Shown here: positions 23,239-33,924 of the stretch, in pieces
Numbering within the stretch: the first letter of the stretch is position 1
Layout: every line of letters starts with the position of its first letter
From: Calycina herbarum
Lineage: Eukaryota > Ascomycota > Leotiomycetes > Helotiales > Pezizellaceae
DNA: 64,000 nucleotides
Direction: 5' to 3'
NCBI GenBank assembly: GCA_001414485.1
Contig: LLEY01000062.1
Coordinates: forward strand, 248,001 to 312,000
Made by a program: the position numbers and the translations under genes
The notes under the pieces: model-generated
What the model saw: the letters and a program-made list of their open reading frames with translations, nothing else
The model's database searches: none
What the model was told of the DNA's origin: nothing

Positions 23239-23809
23239 CTCTTATTCTTAATAGCGGGCTATTACAAAGGCTCTGCTATCTAGAAGTAATATTATATCTA
23301 GGATAGTAGAAGGATCTCTTATATCCTCTTCTTTAAAGAAGGCGATCTAGGTAGTGTAAAACAGCTCGTTTAAGAGAGAGCTAGCGGCTATGTTAACTTT
23401 TATAGGTACTATTCTAATTCGTTCCTTTATTACTATAGCTACTACTTCGGCTATAGTAGAGATAAAAGTTAAAAGAATTACTTCTTCTTTACTAATCTAG
23501 ATAGTTTCTATACTTTAAGATATACCTATTACATAGTATACTACCTAGTCTTATAAGACCTCTATTTTAGCTATAGTAAATAGAGTTTAGATATAGGCTC
23601 TCTTTATTATTAAAAGAGTATCTAGAGCTTCTTTGTCTTTAGAGATAATAGCGAAACTAGATTTAACTAAGAGTACTTCTTATACTAGCTCTTTATAGCC
23701 TATTTTTAGGTTACAAAGTATAAGGAAGATAGCTTAGGTAGAGTGGTTTCTATTAGAAGAGTCCTAGAGAAGTTAGATAAAGACTCTAAGGTTAGATTTA
23801 GCTGATATT

Positions 23810-24041
23810 TGTTACGGCGCTGGTCCGTAACACGTGATTCTCGGTCCTACACGTGACCGTCAGAGCCGCAACGCTTGGACGGATTTATAACGAGATTAAA
23901 GGCTCTTTACAGTTAGCAGGAATACCCCTTTTTCGTAGAGTAAATATTCCGCATTCCCTCGTTCTTAGAACTGTAGCTTTAAATTCTCGAATATACACAC
24001 ATATACTCTTGTGCCTTTGCCTTCAGATATAGATCGTGACA
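23810..24041 (+). repeat. Solo LTR of second family with ATATT target duplication
   Basis: It begins TGTTACGGCGCTGGTCCGTAACA, whose first and last 8 bases are inverted repeats, and ends GATCGTGACA (232 bp). ATATT at 23805-23809 repeats exactly at 24042-24046. Its sequence is far less RIP-mutated than the LINE around it. A related inverse copy is at 9357-9703. Confidence 0.92.
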
Positions 24042-24606
24042 ATATTCTCTTATTCTTCTATAGCTTAAAAGTAGCGGAAGAGAGAGGTAATATAGTTGTT
24101 ATTATTATTATTATTATACTTATAGCTTTAGCTTTGTTTTCAGGTACTAAAGTATTCCTTATAGTCTATATATATGAAATTTTTCTTATAAGGCCTAGAG
24201 AGGAGAAGGGAGTCAACGAGGGTATAGGGGCGTTCTTATACTCTAAGTAAGTATTAAGAGCTAAAGGAAGTAGAGGTAAGGTCTCTTTAGTAAATACCTA
24301 ATAGAAAGAAAGGCTAAGGTCGGCTACTTAAGTATAAAAGGCTCGGAGGAAGAGTAAGAGTTCTAGAGAGGCACTATTAAGAGCAGTGCTAAGGTAGTAG
24401 TCTATAGCTTCTCTAATCCCTCTAAAGAAGGTTTAGGCTATAGCTCCACGTTCGAGAGCTCTGGTGGTCTTAGAGACAAAGTGTTGTTAGATGTTTAGAA
24501 TAGAGGGAATCGGGCGAACCCCTCCTCTTCTTATACCTCTTCCTAGAGGCGTAGGCGAGGACGGAGGCTCTCTTAAGAGAGACTCTATAGAAGAAATTTA
24601 GCTTAT

Positions 24607-27600
24607 TAAGCGGAAGCAAGAGAGATTGAGCTTTTTAGAACAAAAATTTCAATCTGCGAAAAAAGGTGTGATGTAAAGAGGGCTCTTATGAGCGCTTTTG
24701 ATATAACACTATGATGTAGAAGTTTTTGAAAAGAGCCCGGGAATGGAGGAATTGTAATTTTCCAGTCCCCTCCGATAATCGGGAAGCACAATCACTACCC
24801 ACACCTGCTTTTCCGCTAACTCTTATTGAGTGATAAGCTGCGAGTAAGCCGGTAAGCAAGTAAGCCACGAGTAAGCTGTTCTCAGAACAGTCACGTGTAC
24901 GCGGAAAATACTTAACCCTCTCCGCACAAGCATCACCAGTCCCCAACCTCCTCAACCTCTCCACCTCTTTCCCTTCAATCACCATGTCATCATTGACACT
25001 ATCGCGCATCCTAATAAAAACCCACCATATGACATCGCGAAAGAAAATCTCCGCTATCACGAAAGCCGCGGGGAAATACAATGTCTCTGTGCTCTTGAAG
25101 GTTGGATGCAGTCCCGGGATTATGTTGTGTGAGGGGGCAGAGGGAGGTAAAGATGGTGGTGCGGGGGAAGCTGGAGGGGTGAGGGGGTGGGAGAGTGTTA
25201 TTAGGGTATGTGCCCTGATTTCTTTGATTTTGGGTGACGATGGCGGTGATGATGATAGAGATGAAGAGGCCAGAAGACGAGTGTCTTTTGGCTTAAGGGG
25301 ACTGATGAGCGTTGTTTGGGGGACCTCGCATTTGTCTCCGGGTGCGGTGCGAGTCTTCTTCGAAATCACCCCCCCCCGGGTACGTTCTCGACGACGAGAA
25401 TAATATATATAGAGGGGGGGGTTATATAAGTACTCTGACCTTGGATGCACGGACCCTTTTCGACATGGTGGGCCAACAACGAGGTGAGGTGAGAGGGAAG
25501 GGGCGATCCCAAGTCCTATGTTGCAAGTTCGTCCGAGTCGAAATAATTTCTATTTTGGACTTGAAGGGCTTGTGTCGATCACCACACAGGTCGTTCCTTC
25601 TCTCCTGACAACACCTTCCCATAACACATCGAGGCACTTGGCCCCTCGATCGTTGCACCCTCGTGCTTTCCCCAAAGAGATCCCCCACTCATCAGCTGGT
25701 GCCACGAGAGCCTGGGGATTGAGAAGCTGGGACAAGTGTTTACCTATTCTCGGGATTTAAAGAGGGATTAGAAGTCGGGAGTTGGAGCTCTTGAGGCTCT
25801 TCTGCCATTTGGGTTCGGCTTCGATGTTCTTTTTTCCTGCAAGGCCGTGGGAGAGGCAATTTGGTGTAAGAGGTCGTTTCAACGTTCGTACTTTAATCTG
25901 GTGTGTCTGGAGGTGTGCTTTGACATGTCTCTTCTCGCCTCTGTTCCCTTTCTCACTCACTCACTCTCTCTATCTTGGTCTTTTAACTACTCGGTTGTTG
26001 AATCTGAGCTAATACTCTCAACCCCCAACAGAGATTAAGATACAAAGACATGCAACTCCTAAAGCGAGAAAAAATTCCCGAGTTATCTCTCGCCCCTCTA
26101 GGCATCGAGGGGGGTGATGTATGGGAAATTGAAGAGATTAAGGAGTTTGGAAAGTTGTTGGAAAGGGATGCCGAATTGTTTGCGTGGTGGAGGAGAGGGA
26201 TGGGCTTTGCTAGAGAGTAAAGCCTTGATTACTCGCGAACCCAATTTATCGGACGGTGGTTCGAATGTACGGATCGAGAGTTCGAAGACGATATGATCCG
26301 ACGATACGCCACTTGTTGGAAATGTTTTATAAACATCGGATATCCCACGATAGAGCTTGTTGCAACGCAGCTCACTCGGATTTGATGGAACGGCAACGCA
26401 AATGGCAACGCAAATAAGTAGCCAAGCCAGGAGTTTCGGGTAAGGTTTGGGCGATCTTCAAAATCTGGCTTTTCGGGTATTGAGTGAGAATAGGTGATAA
26501 GCTATGATACTAGGTACCTTGTCTTTCTTGCACCACGCGCTCTAGGACAAAACGCTCTTTGCTGACATCTGTAGAATAGAGTATGAGGGAGTTTTGGGAG
26601 TTGTGGAAATAAGTAAAGTAGAGTACAAGTCGTCTCCTCTCTTGATTTTTTGAGCGACACTTAGAAATTAAGTTAATTGTTCTGGAATGCTAGACCAAGC
26701 ACCCCAAAACGATTATTGAAGAAAAAAATATATCTCCTCATCTCTTATTTTAACCCCTTTTCTTTGTCAAATTGTGACGCTTGTATCCATCAATTAATTG
26801 TTAATTATCTCCATAAAGCCCATTCATTCAATGGACTGAGGCTATGGACTGAGAATGGAAATCAGGTTTTCTTCACTAAATTACCTTTTCATGATGAACT
26901 CGTCCTTTATGTTTGCTGTTTTGCTTTTTGACATGACTCACTTCATTATCTTCTAGGAGGGTGAATCTCACAACTCCACCTCTCACAACCTTTTAAATTC
27001 ACTTAAAGTCTAAATTCTTCATTTTTTTGGAGTGAACCTTTAGACTCAATGTGATTATGGTTGATGAAGTGAATTGTTTAGATTGCTATCCAATTCTGAA
27101 ATCCACTTTTTGAAACTTTAACTCAAAGCGCCTGCAACAAGCTATCTTTACAAACAAACTATGGTACAATACAATATTGATCAACTACTACTTTTCCCAG
27201 CTTCTTCTTCTTCTTCGAAATGCAAGAGCTGAGATATTCACTTGTTGTACCTCATGTTTAAAGGTAGACGTTACATAACAAGGCTTCCATTATTAAAGTC
27301 GTGATTCTAGTAGAATTTTAAGTTGATATGCGAGAATTGAGGTTGAGGTTGAACCCCCAAGTTTGTAATAGGGGGTCTATGTGCACTCTCTAGTTCTGTG
27401 AACTTTCTGTTGGGATTAGACACCCCAAAAGGTTGTTTTCAGATGACTGAAGTAAGAAAAGCTCGTGGATTTGTAAAAAGATATATGTTCTCAAAACAAC
27501 ATCTGGCTATCCTAAGCTCTTTCTACGTTCAATAGTAAATGGAAAATTCAAGTCGCTTAGCCACAGTATCTAGCTGTATCATTCTTGAAGAAAGATCAAT

Positions 27601-27780
27601 TTCAACCCAAAACTTTCACAACAAAGTCAACTAGGATCATCCACCTCATTTCGAAATCGTCACTCGCTTGAGTTTGACCTGAAATTGCAACACCAAAACA
27701 AAAACACTCTAGCGTCGACACACTGCAACATCTTCACCTTCGCCAACACCTCCATCTCAGCTTCAACTATTATCTAGTCA
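24607..27780. other. Gene-poor interval right of the transposon stack
   Basis: No gene that I can support. The longest open stretch (minus strand, 25450-24686) starts with GTG, is low-complexity Ser/Pro-rich and has no recognisable domain. A run of GAGTAAGC-like words (24830-24880) and C/G homopolymers (25370-25420) are present. Confidence 0.5.
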
Positions 27781-27829
27781 TCCTTGAAACTCCTTTTACC
27801 CCTCTTACTTTACATCTTCCAGATTCAAT

Positions 27830-28640
27830 CACCTCTTCACTTTACTCTACCTATCCCCCTCTCTCGCTCTCATCACCTGTCCCGCCTTACTTGTCTTCTT
27901 CGCTCTTGCTTAATTGCCTCACTTCCAAGCGATTACCGCGTCCCTCTCACCTTCCCCACCTCCCCAGCATACCCCGCCTTCCTTAACTTATTTGCTCGAA
28001 CTCTTTCCGAAATTCTCGCGACTTTTGATACCAACTCCGACTTCAATAGCCAGCACAACTCTTCCTCCAACCTTCATCCTTCAACCTTCAATACCCTTCA
28101 ACATTCAACTTTTAACAGTCCCCGTCAACATTCAACACCCTTCAACCTTCAACACAGTTCGACCTTCAACAATCTTCAACGTACAACCTTCAACTTACAG
28201 ATTACAGCTTGTCGATACCATTCCACTCCTCCTACAAGTGGAACCCTCGAATACCTCGAGCTCCGTTGTTTTCTCAACTCGGTCTCGATTCTATACACCA
28301 ACTTGTCGATTGGGTTGATCTACAACTCGAACCCCTCGATTCCTTATATTTTACACATATTCAAAACCTTCAAGGTCTTTGCCCTTGACACAAGTTCAGC
28401 TTCAACAAAGTCGCTCTTTCTTATCCATTTGATCTTCAGTCTTGATTTACCTTCACCTACTTTCGATCTTTTGATCCTGAAGCCGCGAAGCACTTGAGCT
28501 TTCAAACCAACTGCTTCGTCTTAGACTTCAGCTTCACCTTTCAGGTGCTATCACCCTTTGATATGTTCTGACCTCACAATATTTTATCATCTCATCTTTT
28601 CTTGACAAACTAAACTCTGTCATAACTTCAACATCATCAC
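27830..28640 (+). promoter_or_regulatory. Pyrimidine-rich leader with CTTCAAC repeats upstream of the multi-SIM gene
   Basis: The + strand is strongly C/T/A-biased and contains many (A/C)CCTTCAAC and CATTCAAC words between 28070 and 28200. It is open in one frame only because G is scarce, and that frame has no ATG start. Its position directly before the ATG at 28647 fits a long CT-rich 5' leader or promoter, as is common before strongly expressed fungal genes. Confidence 0.45.
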
Positions 28641-28646
28641 GCCAAG

Positions 28647-31378
28647 ATGGCACGAAGAAATAGGGACGATGATAGTGGTATGAGCTCGGATGATCCCGAC
28701 GATGACTCGGAATTCATGACATCCAGGTAATTACAACTCTCCAACACAACTGAACAGGCTAACAAATGGTCACAGAAGAAAATGCAAGAGATGGCTCCAT
28801 GCCGGTGTCGCTCGGGACCCAAAGGGTGGCACGGTACAGATGTGGTTCGGGTTTTCGCATTTTTTACACGAAGACGCCTACACACAAGCGCCAATCAACC
28901 AACGGGGTTGGAAAATACATTGGGCTGCCGATAGCAGAGGAAGACTTACCGGCAACCGAGGTGTCGGACAAATTCAGCGGAATTTGATCACCTTTAATCC
29001 TCATATTTCAAGAAATTGGAGCAAGTTTCTTACCAAGAATGGACAATGGAAGTACAAGCAAGCAACTACAGGACGAGAATGTCAATACGAAACTCTAAGA
29101 AAAATCTGGAAGAGCCGAACCTACGTAGACTCTTATCCAAACGGAAATAGGGATCTTCTTGTAGGCCCATCCTTGAATGCAATTCATCCCAGAGGTGGTG
29201 TCTCTGATGAACCTCCTTACCACGAGATTTCAATAAACGCTCCATGCTACGAAAACTACGACAACTGTCGGATTCCTCTCAACGCAAGGCTGATCAAGTT
29301 CAACTTATTTGAGGATTGGAATGCTAATGCTTTTACTGTTGTTAAAGACTTTCTGCGCGGAATAATGGCGAATAACGTTGGTCCAGATAATCTCCCGGGC
29401 TTCGACGCAGTTCAAGCGGATAGAATCGAATCGGCCTTTTTTCACTGTGGCTGGCGCGTGGATTGGAGAGCAGTGCGAAAGGCCAATAAACATGTCAGAG
29501 AAAGACGGGTCAGATTTGCTAACTATTCTCGCTCCTGGAGGAGACACCGCCCGATCAGAGTCGATGGGGCGCAGAGTGATTGCCAGCGCGTACAGGATTT
29601 TATGGACAGATTGAGAAATGAGCATCACGAACCGCATGGCTATAATGGAGACGACAGCTCAGACAACGACGATGATAGCGCACCAGGTAGAGGACTTGGC
29701 CGTCGGCCTCCAAATGGTGGTCCAAATGGTGGCCAAGCTGGTAATGATGATGATTCCTCGGACGATCAAGACGACGACGACGCGCCGGCACCTAGATCGT
29801 CCAGAAACAAGCAATCGCAATCTTCACAGCGAAGTAGAATCTCACAAGGAAGAAAAGGCAAAGCGGCGTCTGGCAAGAGGGCTAAGAGTGCTAAGAAGAG
29901 CGGAAATAATGACAAGAGACCCAGAAAGGCAAAAAAACCGAAGAAAATTGTCAAAGAAAAAGGAAAGGGCAGTGCGAGAGGCTCTAAGAAATCTTCCCAA
30001 AATGTTGTAAGTTCATGTTACATTTTTACTCTGATTCTTCTAAACCTTTTGGAACAACGTGTTCAATTGTCCCAGGATATTAGATTAAATTAATTTAGAC
30101 TAACCAAACAATGCAGGTTGTTGATCTTTCTTCAGATAGTGAAGAAGAGCCTGAGGACGAAAATTTCATCGAGAACGACGATGATGACGGTTATGCAGTG
30201 ATTCTTGACGATTCAAGTGATGAGGATGAGGATGAGGATGACGAGTACGAGGACGAGGACGAGGAGGGTGACGGCCAGAATTCGGATACAGAGTTAGCAA
30301 GTCAACTTATTAGACACATTCAACTCGGATCGCCTCAAAGGGAACCTCCGGCGCGAGTTCAACCAAGAGATGACGAGCCATTGTTCGTCAGTTCCGACGA
30401 CGACGACTTGGTTCTGGTCGAGGTTCGCCCCGTTCCTGCAGTCCGCCCTAGACTAGGAGGCTCCGGTGTGAAATTTCTGAAAAATGCCTATTTTGCTCAG
30501 TCAAGATCAGCTTCCGCTTTTGTCAAACAAGAGCGCTCGTAGTCAAGGCGAGAGTCGCCAGAGGAACGAGTCGCCAGAGAGAGCAAGACTCCATCAGCCG
30601 GCGAAGCGATCAAAACGTCTCCATCTACCCCTAGAAATAATTCTCCGACCGCTGGCGAGAGAGCCCAACGAGGACCATCCGAAGGATCTTCTTTGGGATA
30701 TCTTGTTGCGATCGGTGATATGCTTGGTGTGTATTCGCCATCACCATCTCCTGAACCTGAAGAACAACCAGAAATGCAAGCACAAGGAGAATCTCGAGAG
30801 CAACCTGAGTCGCAACCCGAATTACAGTCACAGTCGCGTCCAAAACTAAAAGCTGCCTCTATAGAGCCGTCCACGTCTCAAAGGTCTACTTCTCGAAGGG
30901 AGTTTAACTCGGTACCCCTGGATAATGAAATCGGGCGAGAGTTTCGTCCTCTCTCTCCAATTCCTGGAAGCGGACGGCGACAGCCATCAAGCCTTGGTAG
31001 CCCTTCCGCACGAAAAAGAACAAGCGAGGAAATTGTAAGCTTTCTAATGTCCTTTTTTCTTTTGTGCTTTCTAATAGCTAACATCAAACCAGGAGGATGC
31101 CGAAGAAACAGCAGCACCCCAATCGCCCACGAAAAAACCCAAAGATATCAAAGATGAGATTGAATATATTGTCATCAAAGATGACCCGGAGACGCACTTT
31201 GTCATCTCAGACGATGAAGATGATAGTGATGAGGATGAAATTGAAATAGATGATGTATGTTACTTCTATTCTCAGGTTATTTTAATGTGACAGCTAATGG
31301 GAACCCTTACAGATGGACGAGGATGAGGTCAACGTGAACGGAGATGGATCCGAAGACGATCCGATAACCTTCGATTAG
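28647..31378 (+). CDS. Acidic nuclear-type protein with several SUMO-interaction-like motifs; one in-frame TAG
   Basis: Five exons by splice signals: 28647-28726, 28776-30006, 30117-31034, 31093-31254, 31313-31378. All join in phase to 818 codons plus stop. The first 320 residues look globular (MWFGFSHFLHEDAYTQAP onwards). I do not recognise that domain. Then come Asp/Ser-rich and Lys/Arg-rich low-complexity parts (KAKKPKKIVKEKGKG), nuclear-signal-like. Five hydrophobic cores flanked by Ser/acidic residues resemble SUMO-interaction motifs: VVVDLSSDSEEE (about 438), YAVILDDSSDED (about 462), LVLVEV (about 535), YIVIKDD (about 768) and HFVISDDEDD (about 778). Codon 579 (30540-30542) is TAG although the frame stays coding-like on both sides, so the product may end early. 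A SUMO-binding scaffold is inference. Confidence 0.7.
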
Positions 31379-32666
31379 TTGTTAACGCACATGATGACTT
31401 CACCTCACGAAAGGACATCTACGATACTCGATAACGAAACCCGGTCAAACTTCAACAATTAGCCAATTTAGCTGCTCCGTTGCAGTATCAATCCCAAATC
31501 ATGATTCAACACATCACAAACAAAAGGGCCATTGAAATTCACGGAACAAATCAAAATATCAACAACTCATCTATGGGAGCAGTCGCTCCACAGAGTCCTG
31601 GTCGAATAGACACACTTTTGTCTTTCTGGCTCAACATTGCGGCCTGCTTTCCCAACATCATTTCCAAAAAAAATGCCCCCTTCTATTCATTTTTTCTTCT
31701 TCATTTTCCATTATCAACATCGATTATTAAGGAAGGGTGGGAGGGTTTCAAGCATCTCGCTTGAGTTTGCACAAGATTTCTTTTGTAGTGTCTCTCCCAC
31801 TGCAATTCATCATCTGGAGTTCCGATATTTAAGTGGCTTGCCTATTGCGTGTAGCTGGTGGAGGTCTTTATTTATGAATGCAATCGGAAGGGAGAAAAAT
31901 TACACACGGAATTGGCGTTGGGAGTCCTCTCCTTTTTTTCACAAAACAAGCAAGCCACCATTTTGCGGCGGGAGTTTGGGAGGATTTGTAATGTGTATTT
32001 TAGCGGACTTTGGTGGAGAAGTTACGCGGGGGGCCTCTGCTTGATAATCATTCTTCACAAATAGCATTTATTTCCAATGATCCGTACTGCCCATGGTGAC
32101 TGATCTGAGCGATACAACCAGACTATTAGTTTTGAGTCAAAGTATTATGTATAAGTTGCAGTAAACTTCAGGCTCTGATTCTAAATCAGTAAATGAAGTC
32201 GAAATGAAGTCAAAATGAAGTCATATTTCTTCACGGAAGACCTACTTTGGCGAAAAATTCTGAAATTTAAAATGAGATGGACAAAATAACCAATATTTGT
32301 AACTGATAATTACCTACCTTATCCTTAGACAATTGGATTGCCAGGAAAGAGAGGAATGGAATCTGTCGAGCCGAGTGAATTGTACCCAGATTACCAGGCA
32401 CTCGGAAACTTAATTTTCCTCACTTCTTTCGCAAATCAACTTATTAAAGAGTATCTTACGATAGCCAGGCAAAATAAAATCTATAAGCATGATTCTCCTT
32501 GTCGTAAATAAACTCAAGACTAAACCTTTCCTTGACTCATTGGCACAATATGGTACAGTGAGAGTTCTTACGATGACACAAACATTGACGATTGAAGTTA
32601 AAGTATTAATCATTAAGTACCCGAGAGGGCGTTTACATTACTATTTACATTTATCCAGTCATATTA
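31379..32666. other. Intergenic, no supported gene
   Basis: The convergent space between the multi-SIM gene and the hydrolase gene. Contains a short GAAATGAAGTC repeat (two copies near 32200-32222) and AT-rich sequence. No RNA gene seen. Confidence 0.5.
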
Positions 32667-33924
32667 CTAAAATATACATCTCCATCCATTCAGATTACAT
32701 ATCGTACTTGCGATCCACTTCTCAACAATATCAAAATAATCCTCACTGTTGAGCTCTAAATATCCAAAATGGGCATTCCCTTTCACCCCTCGGTTCTCCA
32801 TTCTGATCCAATCTGGCTTGACACCAACTTGGTTGAGATATTGAATTACACAGTGGGCGTATGTGGCGTGAGGGCTAGCCTCTCCAGTGAACGAAACATA
32901 AGGAACCTTGGCGAGATTTGGAAGCGTGTGGATGGTGTTGCCAGCAGCAGTTGATTGTTGAATACAAGATCTGTTTGATGGAAGATCTTCACCGACAGTT
33001 TCCAAGATCAACTCGGATGAGTTGGTAATAGCTGGCGAGTAATGAAGGTTGGTAGCAGTGAGGCCGAACTCTCTTGCTGATGTACGTCCAACGGCAGAGG
33101 TTGCGTTGCCGACATAAGACTCGAAAGGAATATTTCCAGGCTCAAGGCTGACATTTCCGGCTACCAGATCTGGGCACTCATCGGATAGTAGGATTGGATG
33201 AATGGCACCAATTGAATGTGAAACAAGGAAACTCTTTCCAATCAAGTTGAGAAGTTCGCAACCTGCTACTCGCATTGACATTTCCTGGCGGGTGTTGTTG
33301 GAAGTCAAAGGTATGAACCCAGCTTCAAATGCGTCGAAAACTGGGTCTCCAAGTAAACCAGTTCCTGGCCATTGAGTGTGGAGTTGTGACTGAGGATAGG
33401 CATTGGCACCTTCTGGGTGAGTGAATCCCTTCTCAGTGATGTTGGAAGTTGAACCGAATCTTGATGGGTATCCAGTGATATCATTTTGACTGCCACGTCC
33501 CACTGAGGTTTGGTCTACGATATACACCTGATATCCTTTATCAAGGAACATCGACGCCATCCCCTTTCTGTTGTCGGGTGTGTTGAGCCAAGTCTAGTAG
33601 TCACAATTAGCATATACGAGATAACATGGCATAACAGCCTAAACTTACTGCTCCCGAAACTCCGCCACCATGAAAGAGAACGATTGGGTATTGTTGCCAT
33701 ACACCACCAAGTCCAGTAAGTTTCTCAACATACATTTGATCGTATGTCATCAAACCCAAAGCTGCAGAAACATATTGACCACCGACCCAGAATACATCCC
33801 GCTTGTAGAATGATTCTGGTGACCGACATTCCTTTTTTATCCCATTGATACCAGTACAATCAACACTACCACCAGCAACCACCACCGACGCGGCAGCGAG
33901 CAGCGAAACCCATAATGACACCAT
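32667..33924 (-). CDS. Secreted alpha/beta-hydrolase
   Basis: Two exons (33924-33649 and 33593-32667; intron with GTAAGT donor, GCTAAT branch, TAG acceptor) give 400 residues. Residues 1-17 (MVSLWVSLLAAASVVVA) are a good signal peptide. HGGG at 85-88 is the oxyanion-hole motif. The nucleophile elbow is SHSIG at 217-221 with Ser219, a variant of GxSxG. GNAHFGYLELNS near the C-terminus holds the likely catalytic His. The TWLNTPDNRKGMA and YQVYIVDQTSVGRGS text is characteristic of a family of fungal secreted esterase-like hydrolases. Cysteines near both ends suggest disulfides. Substrate cannot be told from sequence. The gene converges on the multi-SIM gene and is divergent from the rhodopsin-domain gene across 2.4 kb. 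Confidence 0.88.

Larger units (their letters stand above)
20156..24606 (-). mobile_element. Tad1-like LINE, 5' portion (ORF1, endonuclease, reverse transcriptase)
   Basis: Read in reverse, the RT catalytic box FGYVDDIRLL is at 20429-20400. Upstream of it (21600-22450) is an apurinic endonuclease-like region. Farther upstream (about 22800-24600) is ORF1-like text including a probable degenerate CCHC region near 22880. Together with 10206-11980 this forms one reverse LINE with the order ORF1, EN, RT, RNase H, tail. ORF1 is interrupted by a solo LTR at 23810. Composition changes sharply to normal at about 24607, which I take as the element's 5' limit. I found no certain target duplication for the LINE. 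All frames are broken. Confidence 0.8.

Noticed and set aside
9357..24041. The inverse second-family LTRs as terminal inverted repeats of a giant DNA element
   Set aside because: The right copy has its own 5-bp duplication and is a self-contained solo insertion in the LINE, so the inverse pairing is incidental.
24100..24120. TTA microsatellite as a functional element
   Set aside because: Ordinary simple repeat within RIP-altered LINE sequence.
24686..25450. 254-codon minus-strand open frame
   Set aside because: Starts with GTG, is low-complexity Ser/Pro-rich, overlaps open frames on the other strand, and has no domain or intron evidence.
27784..28497. 237-codon plus-strand open frame
   Set aside because: Starts with TTG; open only because the CTTCAAC-rich leader lacks G and thus TAG/TGA. 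Treated as leader.
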